Of a stretch of 62,843 bases of DNA, positions 26,594 through 37,166 are shown piece by piece (positions within the stretch are counted from its first letter, which is position 1; each line of letters begins with the position of its first letter). The position numbers and the translations under genes were made by a program. The notes beneath the pieces are model-generated. The model saw nothing but the letters and a program-made list of their open reading frames with translations. It did no database searches and was not told the DNA's origin. The stretch is from Solobacterium sp. (GTDB lineage Bacteria; Bacillota_I; Bacilli_A; Erysipelotrichales; Erysipelotrichaceae), in contig JAKVKC010000014.1 in assembly GCA_022486705.1 (NCBI GenBank), positions 1 through 62,843 of the forward strand. The letters are read 5' to 3'.

Positions 26594-26905
26594 TTACAGT
26601 TTGATCTCGATATCTACACCTGAAGGCAGGTCCAGTCTGGATAATGCATCGATTGTTTCTGCGCTCGGGCCGATAATCTCAATCAGTCTCTTGTGTGTAC
26701 GGATCTCAAACTGCTCACGAGAGTCCTTGTACTTGTGAACCGCGCGAAGTACTGTGATCACCTCACGCTCAGTAGGCAGCGGAACAGGTCCGACGATCTT
26801 CTTTGCGCCGTGGTTTGTAGCAGTCTTAACGATCTTTTCGCTGGCTGCATCCAAACTTCTGTTCTCGTAAGCCTTCAAACGAATTCTTACAGAGTTCTTT
26901 GCCAT
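26594..26905 (-). CDS. rpsJ: 30S ribosomal protein S10
   Basis: 103 residues from the ATG at 26905, preceded by AAGGAGG; the frame stays open further upstream but that region is leader [33 protein letters not shown] and [19 protein letters not shown] are diagnostic. First gene of the operon; S10 also serves as the NusE transcription factor. Confidence 0.98.
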   Translation of the reverse strand: MAKNSVRIRLKAYENRSLDAASEKIVKTATNHGAKKIVGPVPLPTEREVITVLRAVHKYKDSREQFEIRTHKRLIEIIGPSAETIDALSRLDLPSGVDIEIKL

Positions 26906-27033
26906 GAATTTTTCCTCCTTATATTCACTCCCATATTGGGATCGCTCAGTGGAAATTCCCCGGTTATCACGTTTCGATGCTTCGTGACAACGCATTTCAG
27001 CGTGCCGGCAACCTCCCACTTCTACGCGAGTGC
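26906..27033 (-). promoter_or_regulatory. S10 operon leader RNA
   Basis: About 125 bases separate the predicted start of transcription from rpsJ. The leader begins with CGTAGAAGTGGGAGGT, a GTGGGAGG element also seen in other Bacillota S10 leaders as I recall them, and contains GC-rich complementary segments (GCCGGCACGC ... CGTGATAACCGGGG). It is probably a ribosomal-protein-binding autoregulatory leader. Structure not computed. Confidence 0.45.
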
Positions 27034-27039
27034 TTGAAT

Positions 27040-27068
27040 ATAATATCATCCATTTATACTGGATGCAA
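27040..27068 (-). promoter_or_regulatory. Promoter of the S10-spc-alpha operon
   Basis: On the minus strand TTGCAT (27063-27068) and TATTAT (27040-27045) are 17 bases apart, matching sigma-A promoters. It is the only good promoter upstream of rpsJ. Confidence 0.75.
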
Positions 27069-27404
27069 GAACTTTTTCGAAAATGTTTGCATGTCAACGG
27101 ATTTCAGTGGGTCATATTTAAGGAAATATGCCTGATCATCATCATTTCATAACAAAATTGCTGCTAAATACATCCGGATTATGCAGAATAAACAAGCAGA
27201 ATATTCAAGGATATCCCCTCCAAGCCTCATGGCCGCAGTCTCAGCAGCGCCTCAGCACGAAAATGCGGGATCAATTATCTATATCCTTATATATATGGCT
27301 CCAGTTTGGCACTTATTGATCTTTCCACATGAAAATCCCACTTCCATAGGACAAGCTTTCAGAGCTCATCTACTTTCATGGGATTCATCATTGCAATTCT
27401 ATCT
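27069..27404. other. Intergenic stretch without a recognisable gene
   Basis: 336 bases between the S10 promoter and the stop of the giant surface protein gene. The plus-strand open frames here have no RBS and no protein-like composition. A seven-base complementary pair (AATCCCA/TGGGATT, about 27330-27390) with a loop of roughly 40 bases lacks a U-tract, so I do not call a terminator for the giant gene. Confidence 0.5.
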
Positions 27405-30400
27405 TCAGTTGAATTTAGCCTTGTTTTTCCTGAGCAGGATCAAGCATCCTGCAGCCATAAGCGAGCTCAGCCCAAGCATGAGGATCCAATTGTTCAGGCC
27501 GGGTGCGCCTGTATCCACAATCTCGTTATATTCTTCTTTTGCCTTTTCAATTGTGAATTCCGCAGCGACTGGTCCATCATACCCTGTGTAGTATGCGCTG
27601 ATCCTATGTGTCCCCACCAACAGCTGATTCAGATAAGCAGGTGAGATCCACAGTCTTGTACTGCCGCTTTCTGTGCGATAGTCAGTTCCTTCTGTCAATG
27701 TCATACCATCGATCATTATTTTCTCTAAACGTCCCAATGGTGCATTGATCTCGAAATACAGTTCCTCTTGGCTGCCTAAGATCCAGGAAGAATTCATTCC
27801 CTTTGTGAAGACATATGCAGCAGAACTGATATTCAATGTTCTTTCAAATGTCAATTTGTAACCATAAAGATTGCTGATGTTTTCCGGCAGGCATATTGTT
27901 CCGACCGCATTCACTGTCTGATCTGCCGTCAGGTAGGAATCATAATCCCCATACGTCCATATGATCGGCACATTGACCGTACTGCCGTCTGTTAAGACAA
28001 TGTCTGTATTATCTGGCAGATCAAATGCGCTTCTATCCGTACCATTCAGATAAGACAGCTGGATCGGTCTCAAGGCTGGTTCTGCCCCAAGTACTGCGTT
28101 CGCCAATCTGACCGTATAGTAGCCAACAAAGTCACTGCCATCCTGATATAAGATTGCTTTCTGCCCATTGACCGTAAGCACTGTTTCATCCGTCAGTCCA
28201 AATACCGGTGCTGCAGAGCTCCAAGCCCTTGTACCTTTCTTGCGCATGTTGATTGTTTGACCATCATCATTCATCTTGAGCGTGATCTTCGCTGTATACG
28301 CATAGCCATAATTCTCCGCAACGCCTGTATCCGGCATCCATTCAATCTGCATATTCTTTGCGCTGATCTCGTATTGATTTGTGATGGTGATCATCGTCTG
28401 TCCTGCTTCCGTAGATAGATCAGAACCCAAGATCGGATCCGTGACCGTCGTAGAGATCTTATTCACAACAGGAACATAAGCAGCCGTCAATTCCACATCA
28501 TTCGCTGGCATTGCCGTTGTTGGGCATGCCACTTCTGTATTGAACTGTGTTCCATCTTTCCAGCCATAGAATGCCTCATCTTCAACATTAGGGGCAACCA
28601 GATCAATTGTTTCACCCTCACTGTATGTATACGTCTTCCGGTCAACAATCTTATCTGCATTCAGATCGTAGCAATTGACCGTCAGTTCATATTCCGCAGG
28701 AATCGTGTAAGTGAATTCCTGTTTACTGACTTCACTGCTTGCATATCCATCCTTTACGGCAAATGCCCTGACTTTATAAGTTACCGAAGTACCCTTATCT
28801 CCTTCAATCTGTATAGGCAGTACATATGGCGTACTGTTCACCGTTGGATCACTAGGTGCATCATCGGTCTTGCTGATCTCATAATAGATCGTGCTTCCCT
28901 CCACACCATTCAGCAGAACAATGCCTGTCTGTCCCGTGTACGCAAATTTAGGTGCTGCAAGCTGCGGAAGATCATCGCCTTCATATGCAAAGGTCACAGT
29001 CTTTGCTAAGACATAGTCATCATCATTCTCGCCTGTCTTTTCATAATAAGGCGCCGTATCATCCACATCTACACGGTATGGAATGTCCTTGCTCTGTATG
29101 ATGCATTTAAATGTATTGCTGCCTTCCACATGTTCCGCACTGACTGGTACGGATACAGAAGTGCCATTGTCAAGTACCAATGAAGCTGTGCTTGGCAGCA
29201 GTGCCTTCATTGTATCTTCAGATGTACCTTCAGGAACAATATAGTCCGCATCATTCCATACAACAGAAACAATCTTTGTATGTGCTGTAAAGAATACTGC
29301 ATATACATTCATACTTCCATCATCATTGTAGTCAATGAAATCACATGGATAGCCATTCACTGCAATATCATCCTCGGTCAATGACTCTGTATTGAACATA
29401 TGCGATGCATCTGCTTCTACCCTGATCTCTGCGATACGGATATCACCATATGTTGGTGTCGATAGATCAGACCAAGTCAATGACATCCATTCCAATCCTT
29501 CTGTATCAGAAGAGATCGAACTGGATAAGTCTTCCCCAATGACTGGTTCATTCATTGTAAATGCCAGAGAAGAGATCTCTGTCTTCTTTACATAATTTGC
29601 CTTCAGTTTTACTGCGTATGCAGGCATGGTGAAGGACAGTGATGAAGATGCACAGCTCAAGTTGGCAATGATCGTTCCATCATTCTTTTCAGCCGTCCAT
29701 CCAGTAAATTGATATCCAGATACAACTGCAGCTGCTGTCTTTACTGTTTCACCTGCTTTGTATTCGCCAAGTGTATGAACAGATGTACTTAACGCTTCTT
29801 TGCTATTTCCATCAAAGCCCTGGGCAGTAACACTGTAATACTCATTTGCAGCTGTACCGGCAGTCTTATCGAAAACATATACAAAGCTTAAGGATCCATC
29901 CTCATTCTTGAATACCGAAGCATCATGCCCATTAATTGTACCGGCAACCGTATCGCTGAAGACATGATTGTCTGATGGTGCAGCCACATTGATGACTGCG
30001 GTATATGCCGTACCGCCATCTGCTTTGCCATCTTCTAGTACACCCGGTCTCCAATCAACAGTTGTATCATCACAGGCAATTGTCTGATTCATCGTGACAG
30101 ACACATTGCTGCGCATCTTGCTGCCTTGCTCAGGCTTCCAATAATCAGAACCAATGGTCATCGCAACTTGAGATACCACAGTCTGATAGTTAGCACTTAC
30201 GACAAGATCGCTCTTGCCCATAGTAAATACAACAACATCGCTTGAAGTATCATAGAAATATTCAGATCCGCTAGTTACGATCCATTTATCAAATTGCTGA
30301 TCAGAAGCAGGATCATCTGCCTTCAGTAAGATAGTATCTCCTTCATGAGCAGTAAGACTGGTTTTATAATTTGGATCCGTTCCATTCATATTGATTGCAC

Positions 30401-33400
30401 CGCCGCCAGTTACAGTAATGTTATATGCATCTGGAAGCGTCACTGTATAGTTCAATGTTGCAACATCACTTGTTCTATACTCATCTTTTACTGTGCATGC
30501 TTTAACTGTTTGCGTTGCATCAATCGCAATCTGAGCAGTGTACTTCATTCGATTTTGATTTTCATTGTCGCTAGGATCAGTTCCATCCAGTGTGTACCAG
30601 ACTGTTCCTCCTTGGCTTGACGTCAATGTCAATGTTTGCGCTGAAGTATAGTTCCCCGACTTCAAACTAGCAACTGGCATCTTTGCTTTTTCTTTGGCAC
30701 TAACTGTAGCCACATATGGAACCAGTGTCTTGCCATTTTCATCAACATAATCAGGCAATGTATTATACTTTGTATTATACTTTGCGTTGTAATTCACTGT
30801 TTGCTGTTCTTTAATATCAGCGTTATAAGCATTATTATCTTTTTCCCAAGTCAGGTTAACAACATCAGTATTTCCATCGGTGTAAGTTAATACTGTCGAA
30901 CCAGGGAGATCCTTCTTTATCGCACTAGCAACATTTTCTGCCGTATCATGCACGTATGTACCGCTTGTTGGTGTGATTTCAATCTTGCTTAGCACAGCCT
31001 TTGCAGTTGTGAATTCCACATACACTGTCAATGTACCATCGGAGTTCCGCACTTTGTTCTTAACAGTGCCGCCATCCACAGTAATTGTAGAAGCATCTGT
31101 GAATTTATGGGTTCCATCAGGTGTCAAAGTGAATACAGCAATACAACTCCGATTGTATTCAGGTACTGCATCATTCAGCCATTTCACGCTGACACCAGAG
31201 ACGCCTGTAGTTGTTGTACTTGCCGCATTTGATTCAGGTAAAGGTTTTCTACCAACAGGTACAGTAGTCATTGTGACAATTGGATTAACAATTGCAGTCT
31301 TTTCAGTATAGCAAACTGTAACTGTCGTATCTGCCTTGCCCATTGTACCTGTAATTGATGTACGATCATTATTCATTGAATATGTTCCATCGCTATAAGA
31401 TATCGAATCATAATTATACTCAGATTCATCTGTCCATGGTATTGATACATCGTTACCACTTTCATAAGTCATCTCATATACTGTTGTTGCAGAAGCTTCG
31501 CCAAGTTTCTTCTGCACCGTCAACTTAAATGCATTAAACTTATAGCTCACTTTGATGTGCGTATCATCAACTCTTTCAACAACACCATCCAATATTTCAT
31601 TACCTATTGTCACTTTTGCAGAAACATTGCTTGCGTACTTTTGTCCATCAACTAACGGAAGCGTAACTGTTGCAGTGTAGACTTTATCTGATTGTGCTGT
31701 ACTATCATTTGGATTCCATGTGACAGACACATCACTTGATTTTATACAGGAATCAAGCCCTGTAACAGATGTTGCTAAAGACGAGTTAACTACCGGCTTA
31801 TCTATAGTGAAGTTAACAGTATTCACTACATAGTTTGCTTGAATCTCTACATCATTTGCTGGCATAGTGAAAGAAGTTTTCTTAGCACTAGGATCCATGA
31901 TTGCTGCATTCCCACTGACGACTGTCCATCCAACAAAGGTCTTTCCTGCTGGAACTTCATCTGCTTTCAATACAACAATATTTCCTGTATACGGACGGTT
32001 GCTGTCTGTGATATCTTCTAGTGCAGAATTTTGAGCTTTACCGCCAGTCACAGTAACACTATGCTGCTGGGTCGCAAGAGAAATCACATACCTATAAGAA
32101 CTTACAATACTGTCACTGTAACCAGTTCTAGTAGCATATGCTTGCAATTGTTTCCTAACGGTAGATGCTTCAACACCTTCGATAGTGAATGGCTTTGTGT
32201 ACTCTTTCCTTGTTTGGCTTGTCGTTGGATCAGATCCGTCAAGGGTATAGTAAATATGATCACTGCCCTCGCTCGTGAGCGTGATATCGACATTGCTATT
32301 TGAATACTTTGAACCAGGCTCTGCTGTTACTGGATTCGCTTTATCTGCTGCTAACACTGTAATCTTGATATTTGAAGTAGCAGACTTTCCTGAATCTCCA
32401 ATACGGATGTAATTTGCTGCCGTATCAATACTTCCTGCAACAGTAAATGATTGTTCCTCAAGTTTAGTTGGATCATATGTACCATCTGTAAGAGAATCAT
32501 CAAGGGTGATATCTGCTTGCACTACGCTCCAGTTCTTGCATGTTACCTCAGCAGTTGGATTTGTTTCCTGTGCTTTAGCAACGATGCCAGCAAGATCATC
32601 TGCTGAACTGTGTGCAAGCTTGATCTCTGTTGGATATACAATATCTTCTACTGTCGCATTGAGATTGAATTTGATCTTCAATAATAGACTGCCATCCGCT
32701 CTAACTTCAGCTTTCATCTTTTCTGTTGGGCTTGGGTCAGAAGATACAGAATAAGATAAACCGTTTTTATATTCTGGCGTCACTTGGCCTGAACGTACAA
32801 GCTTCGGCAGCACGACCTCAGCTGTCATTGAACCATCAGAGTTCGTTGTCCATTTCACTGGTACGCTTTCATATCCTCTATATGTATAGCCGCTGTAAGT
32901 ACCAGAATATCCTTGGGAACAGTATGCCTTATCATCACTGGAAGCATACCAGTTTACGCTATCAGAAAGCTGATTTGGCTTATCAAGATACATCTCATTA
33001 TTCTCTGTACCAGTTGTGTTAAATTCCAATTTGACTGAATTGATCTTATACACTCGATCAGACCAAATGTATACGTCATCACTAGGCATAACAAATGTCG
33101 TCGTGGAACAGCTGGAATCAGCGAAGGATACCTTTTTTGTATCCGAAGACCAAGAAACAAACTCAGAGTTATCATCTGAAGCAGCAGAAACTGTAATCAC
33201 TTCGTTTGGATAATATTGTCCACCTGTATATTTGCCATTATCATAGATCGTTGCATAATGTTTATCCGCGCCAGGGAAGACGGTGTACGTTGCTGTCACA
33301 GGATCACTATACACTCCATCCTTATATGCAACTGCCGTAACAGTGAAATCCTTGCGTACCTTATAATCAGAATCTAAGGACAGATAATTTCCAAATAATT

Positions 33401-36400
33401 TAGTTTCTTTGCCAAGAGTTTCAAGACTTGGGGTTGTTGATTCTCCATTTGTATTCAGCGTATAGAAGATCTGTGCGCCTTTTGTTTCCGTAGAAATTTC
33501 TATCTTCTTACCGCTCGAAGAATCAGACACACTTAGCTGCTTGAATGTCGGCGCAGCAGGCTTTTCAAAAGTTTCAGGATCTGTGCTGAATCCTTTATAA
33601 TCATCCTGATAGAGACTATCCTGTGCTCTCATCCAGGCAAAATTAACTTCTGGATAATGCTGAGTAGCTATTGCTGTCGTGTTGTAAGCAAGTGTGCCAA
33701 GAAGGTAGTTATTAGCTGTACTAGTGGTTCCGCCATCATAAGAATCTTTATTATAATCATAACTAACAAATGACATTAACATATCGAGAATAACTGGAAA
33801 AGAATACTTCAATGCATTGAATCTTTCGGTACCAAGAACATCTTCAAGCCCGCTCTTCACAAGAGCATTCCATATTATTTTCCTTTGACGATTTTTCGTA
33901 TCTAAATCTTGCAGTCTATAATTCCATGTTATTGCCGCATTGTAAAGTGACAGTATTTCGGTTAATTCCATCTTGTCTAATAACAAGCCAAGTTTTTCTG
34001 TAGCAGCATCACTTGTTTTTTTATCTAAGCCAAAGACAAGGTTAATCACTACTGCCAATGCATCTTGCATAGTATATGAATGTATTCCGGTTTCGCCCGC
34101 TCTACTAGCATCCACAAGATTCCCATCGTCGTCTACGTACCATTTGTTACTATAAAGAGCACGATAACCAGCCTCGCCATCAGGATCTACAGGGTCATAG
34201 ATATGCGTTTCCTTTTGAGTGAATATATCTGTCCAAGAGGATTTATTAAATTTTTGGCTTAATCCGTATTTCAGCAAAAAATTAATCATGGTTGAATAAT
34301 AGTTTGCAACTCCATCTCCAGTAATTATCTTACCTGTAGAGCCTATTAAATTCACCCATGTTACGCTCCCCAAAATATAATTAATCGTTGCTTTTTCAAA
34401 ATAATCAGTAAAGTAGATATCATTATTAATCAAGTTGAGCTGTTTCATCATACTTACACGAAGATCTTTATAAATAGAACTATCACTTGCATAGTAATTA
34501 CTGCTATTATTCGATATTGTCGTATCACCTGGAATATAATGATCAATACCATATCTAGTAAAGCCCATGATAGATGGTGCTACCATAGGTACGAGATCTG
34601 ATTTGTTGATGAGATTATGAATTGAACTATATTGTGTACTCAATGGCTCATACTTAGGATAACTAGCATCCCATGTTGTATGATCTAATGCATCTGTTTT
34701 TGTAACATTTACTGCTCCTTGAGGTGCTTCAAACGTATATGCGTATACATTTTTTTCATTTGCAAAATCAAAACCATCAATGACTCTTCTTGCCGTCAGA
34801 TTGGCAGTTGCGCCGCCTCTCGAATAACCAGTGATCCATATCTTGCATGCATCCTGCATTTGTGCTGTGAAATGATCAGATATATATTTTTCAATTCCTT
34901 CCATAACTTGATCTGCCGCATTGCTGAAACCTTTGGCTTCACCATCATCTGTGGCACTGTCATTCATTGTTGTATTGCTGCCCCACTCTGTTTCATAGTT
35001 GGCACCGCGAACAGCCACAGCTAAAATATATTTTGCCTCCGGTTTTCCAGTATCTGGATTTTTTATTGTGGTTTTCTTCAATGCAATTGTATAACCAATT
35101 GTGTATCCAGTATCTGTTTTTGCCGGCGTAGGATAATGCACATCAATATTGCTAAAGCCAAGTTTCCCATATAGATCAATGACATTCTGTGCTTGCTCAG
35201 CAGGTGTTGCCTCAGTAGAATCATCCTGACTTGGTCTGCGGAAAGCGGCCATCGCAAGTCCCATTGTTGCAGTAGCTAATTGCTGATTGTAGTTATCTGC
35301 AGATTGCGAAAACAATTCATCACTATAGTAGATAGAAGATTCTTTATCAATTTTCGAATCTAATACAGAAGTATACTTAAAAGGAATCTTTTTATATTCA
35401 GTGTAATCCGATTCTCCTTTTGTTCCTTCAGTGATTATTTCTGGTCCAACAGATGATGCCGTATCTGGACTTGTTCCTTTCTGCAAGTATTCATTGCCGC
35501 TTCCATCCATTACAACATAATAATCAGCATAATCAGAACGTAATACATACTGTGAAATACCAGAACATACTCCATTATTTGTTAATTGAATTCTATCAGA
35601 ATCACTGAGTTTAGTAGAAACATAGACAACACTAGTTGCTGCTAAAGAACCCTTATCGATATCATTATATGTACGCAGATATAGATTATGGTATCCATTG
35701 TTCTGACAATAAACCGTACCACCAGTCAATGCTAAATAATTGTAACCACCATTAACATAGATACCGCTTCCTACTTCAGAAGACTCTGATGTATCAGCAT
35801 CTACTGTATTTCCCATGATCGTTCCACTATTCAATTCTGCGTGTCCCGCATTCACATAAAAACCGCCGCCATTTTTTGCTGCATTGTTGTTCATGATTGA
35901 AACACCCATAATATGAGTCTGTCGAGCACCATTTAACCAGTTATAACCATTGATATAGACGCCGCCACCAGAAGAATCCGTTCTATTGCCAATGATCAAG
36001 CCGCCTTTTAACAATACATTTCCATAGTCAACGAAAACACCGCCGCCATCATCATAAGAATGATTATAACCAATGATTCCGCCTGTCATTAACACGGTTA
36101 CTTTTGATCCAGGCAGGTATTCTTCATTGTCTTCGGTTGAATTGACATAGATTCCGCCGCCGCATCCACCAATCGATGTTATTTCTTCTGAGGCGTAGTT
36201 ATGCGTTATCGCACCGCCAGTCATATAAAATGTTCCGTCTCCTGCTTTTGCAGAATAACCACCTAAATGTATGCCGCCGCCATGCCCGCCGCTGGTCATA
36301 TTATAGCTGATTGCACCGCCATTCATGATAATGTCCGCGCCTTCATCTGAAGCAGTTATACCGCCGCCGCCTTGTGATGAAACATTGCCGGCAAGGGTTC

Positions 36401-37130
36401 CGCCATTGATAGTCAATGTCGCATTTCCACATACAACGATACCGCCGCCGCCAGTACTGTTTGCGCCGCCAGCAATAACACCGCCATAGAGCGGCTGTGT
36501 ATTCCTGCTCGCATCTGCTGTTGGAAACCAAAGATAAGAATCGACATATCCCATATGCATTCGCGTAGAATTACTATCTTCAATGGTCAGACTTCCACCC
36601 TCAGGAATACGGAAAACCTCGCCATTGCCCGCAGTAGAGTGGGATGCACCTGCATTGCCTCGATTAACCATATACCCATTCAGATCCAGGGTGATATCTC
36701 CAGCAGCATTTGCTATACCATACAGAAATGCACCATCATAATAATTGCTGCCTTGATCCGGTGCCTGCATAATATGACCATCTTCATAAACAGAGCCTTC
36801 CCAATCATGATATAGCGTCATTGTCACATTCTTTTTATTTTCCGCTGATTGCTTCACTGCATCAGACCAAGCATACGAAACAATACAGCTTTGTTTTTGA
36901 CTATCATCCCAATCACGATTGCAGGAACTATATGTAGAGTAAAGTTCCTCCAAATAATAATATTTCTTTTTTCCGTCCGTTATTTGAACGGTCGCAAGCA
37001 GCGTTTTTGAATGATTTTCTGTTTCCTCATAAGCATTGATCGTTGTAAGAATGGATTGCGGTACAACCGTAATCATCATTATTAAAGCCAGTCCAAACAC
37101 AAATACTCTTTTCATGATCTTCTTCAGCAT
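27405..37130 (-). CDS. Giant anchored surface protein with beta-helix, lipase-type domain and repeats
   Basis: 3241 residues. Order: signal peptide (1-33); a right-handed beta-helix-like region (about 150-530) with repeated INGG and GGGI turns; an alpha/beta-hydrolase lipase domain (about 590-1150) with nucleophile elbow GYSRGG (Ser770), then SDLVPMV (Asp845) and FTRYGIDH (His864) as the likely triad; four chitobiase-C-terminal-like units of YTLDGSDPT type (near 1217, 1630, 2177, 2753); five divergent InlB/Flg_new-like repeats ending in FTMPANDVEIQANY-type strands; and a C-terminal VDTGAPGLNNW, hydrophobic helix and LRKNKAKFN. The end looks like a variant sorting signal without LPxTG. The lipase domain is shared with the gene upstream (36-base gap). 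Substrate is inferred to be host or bacterial lipid; adhesion is possible. Confidence 0.9.
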   Translation of the reverse strand: MLKKIMKRVFVFGLALIMMITVVPQSILTTINAYEETENHSKTLLATVQITDGKKKYYYLEELYSTYSSCNRDWDDSQKQSCIVSYAWSDAVKQSAENKKNVTMTLYHDWEGSVYEDGHIMQAPDQGSNYYDGAFLYGIANAAGDITLDLNGYMVNRGNAGASHSTAGNGEVFRIPEGGSLTIEDSNSTRMHMGYVDSYLWFPTADASRNTQPLYGGVIAGGANSTGGGGIVVCGNATLTINGGTLAGNVSSQGGGGITASDEGADIIMNGGAISYNMTSGGHGGGIHLGGYSAKAGDGTFYMTGGAITHNYASEEITSIGGCGGGIYVNSTEDNEEYLPGSKVTVLMTGGIIGYNHSYDDGGGVFVDYGNVLLKGGLIIGNRTDSSGGGVYINGYNWLNGARQTHIMGVSIMNNNAAKNGGGFYVNAGHAELNSGTIMGNTVDADTSESSEVGSGIYVNGGYNYLALTGGTVYCQNNGYHNLYLRTYNDIDKGSLAATSVVYVSTKLSDSDRIQLTNNGVCSGISQYVLRSDYADYYVVMDGSGNEYLQKGTSPDTASSVGPEIITEGTKGESDYTEYKKIPFKYTSVLDSKIDKESSIYYSDELFSQSADNYNQQLATATMGLAMAAFRRPSQDDSTEATPAEQAQNVIDLYGKLGFSNIDVHYPTPAKTDTGYTIGYTIALKKTTIKNPDTGKPEAKYILAVAVRGANYETEWGSNTTMNDSATDDGEAKGFSNAADQVMEGIEKYISDHFTAQMQDACKIWITGYSRGGATANLTARRVIDGFDFANEKNVYAYTFEAPQGAVNVTKTDALDHTTWDASYPKYEPLSTQYSSIHNLINKSDLVPMVAPSIMGFTRYGIDHYIPGDTTISNNSSNYYASDSSIYKDLRVSMMKQLNLINNDIYFTDYFEKATINYILGSVTWVNLIGSTGKIITGDGVANYYSTMINFLLKYGLSQKFNKSSWTDIFTQKETHIYDPVDPDGEAGYRALYSNKWYVDDDGNLVDASRAGETGIHSYTMQDALAVVINLVFGLDKKTSDAATEKLGLLLDKMELTEILSLYNAAITWNYRLQDLDTKNRQRKIIWNALVKSGLEDVLGTERFNALKYSFPVILDMLMSFVSYDYNKDSYDGGTTSTANNYLLGTLAYNTTAIATQHYPEVNFAWMRAQDSLYQDDYKGFSTDPETFEKPAAPTFKQLSVSDSSSGKKIEISTETKGAQIFYTLNTNGESTTPSLETLGKETKLFGNYLSLDSDYKVRKDFTVTAVAYKDGVYSDPVTATYTVFPGADKHYATIYDNGKYTGGQYYPNEVITVSAASDDNSEFVSWSSDTKKVSFADSSCSTTTFVMPSDDVYIWSDRVYKINSVKLEFNTTGTENNEMYLDKPNQLSDSVNWYASSDDKAYCSQGYSGTYSGYTYRGYESVPVKWTTNSDGSMTAEVVLPKLVRSGQVTPEYKNGLSYSVSSDPSPTEKMKAEVRADGSLLLKIKFNLNATVEDIVYPTEIKLAHSSADDLAGIVAKAQETNPTAEVTCKNWSVVQADITLDDSLTDGTYDPTKLEEQSFTVAGSIDTAANYIRIGDSGKSATSNIKITVLAADKANPVTAEPGSKYSNSNVDITLTSEGSDHIYYTLDGSDPTTSQTRKEYTKPFTIEGVEASTVRKQLQAYATRTGYSDSIVSSYRYVISLATQQHSVTVTGGKAQNSALEDITDSNRPYTGNIVVLKADEVPAGKTFVGWTVVSGNAAIMDPSAKKTSFTMPANDVEIQANYVVNTVNFTIDKPVVNSSLATSVTGLDSCIKSSDVSVTWNPNDSTAQSDKVYTATVTLPLVDGQKYASNVSAKVTIGNEILDGVVERVDDTHIKVSYKFNAFKLTVQKKLGEASATTVYEMTYESGNDVSIPWTDESEYNYDSISYSDGTYSMNNDRTSITGTMGKADTTVTVCYTEKTAIVNPIVTMTTVPVGRKPLPESNAASTTTTGVSGVSVKWLNDAVPEYNRSCIAVFTLTPDGTHKFTDASTITVDGGTVKNKVRNSDGTLTVYVEFTTAKAVLSKIEITPTSGTYVHDTAENVASAIKKDLPGSTVLTYTDGNTDVVNLTWEKDNNAYNADIKEQQTVNYNAKYNTKYNTLPDYVDENGKTLVPYVATVSAKEKAKMPVASLKSGNYTSAQTLTLTSSQGGTVWYTLDGTDPSDNENQNRMKYTAQIAIDATQTVKACTVKDEYRTSDVATLNYTVTLPDAYNITVTGGGAINMNGTDPNYKTSLTAHEGDTILLKADDPASDQQFDKWIVTSGSEYFYDTSSDVVVFTMGKSDLVVSANYQTVVSQVAMTIGSDYWKPEQGSKMRSNVSVTMNQTIACDDTTVDWRPGVLEDGKADGGTAYTAVINVAAPSDNHVFSDTVAGTINGHDASVFKNEDGSLSFVYVFDKTAGTAANEYYSVTAQGFDGNSKEALSTSVHTLGEYKAGETVKTAAAVVSGYQFTGWTAEKNDGTIIANLSCASSSLSFTMPAYAVKLKANYVKKTEISSLAFTMNEPVIGEDLSSSISSDTEGLEWMSLTWSDLSTPTYGDIRIAEIRVEADASHMFNTESLTEDDIAVNGYPCDFIDYNDDGSMNVYAVFFTAHTKIVSVVWNDADYIVPEGTSEDTMKALLPSTASLVLDNGTSVSVPVSAEHVEGSNTFKCIIQSKDIPYRVDVDDTAPYYEKTGENDDDYVLAKTVTFAYEGDDLPQLAAPKFAYTGQTGIVLLNGVEGSTIYYEISKTDDAPSDPTVNSTPYVLPIQIEGDKGTSVTYKVRAFAVKDGYASSEVSKQEFTYTIPAEYELTVNCYDLNADKIVDRKTYTYSEGETIDLVAPNVEDEAFYGWKDGTQFNTEVACPTTAMPANDVELTAAYVPVVNKISTTVTDPILGSDLSTEAGQTMITITNQYEISAKNMQIEWMPDTGVAENYGYAYTAKITLKMNDDGQTINMRKKGTRAWSSAAPVFGLTDETVLTVNGQKAILYQDGSDFVGYYTVRLANAVLGAEPALRPIQLSYLNGTDRSAFDLPDNTDIVLTDGSTVNVPIIWTYGDYDSYLTADQTVNAVGTICLPENISNLYGYKLTFERTLNISSAAYVFTKGMNSSWILGSQEELYFEINAPLGRLEKIMIDGMTLTEGTDYRTESGSTRLWISPAYLNQLLVGTHRISAYYTGYDGPVAAEFTIEKAKEEYNEIVDTGAPGLNNWILMLGLSSLMAAGCLILLRKNKAKFN

Positions 37131-37166
37131 ATCAATGCCCTCCCGAAAGAAACTGCAATACTCTTG

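Noticed and set aside
27330-27390. Terminator for the giant surface protein gene
   Set aside because: Only a seven-base pair with a loop of about 40 bases and no U-tract.
27128-27644. Plus-strand open frames downstream of the giant protein gene
   Set aside because: No RBS, odd composition, and one runs into the antisense of the giant gene; nothing protein-like.
35800-36500. Repeated CCGCC triplets suggesting a repeat array or CRISPR
   Set aside because: They are glycine codons of the GGG(I/V) turns in the beta-helix, irregular in spacing; no spacer-repeat structure.
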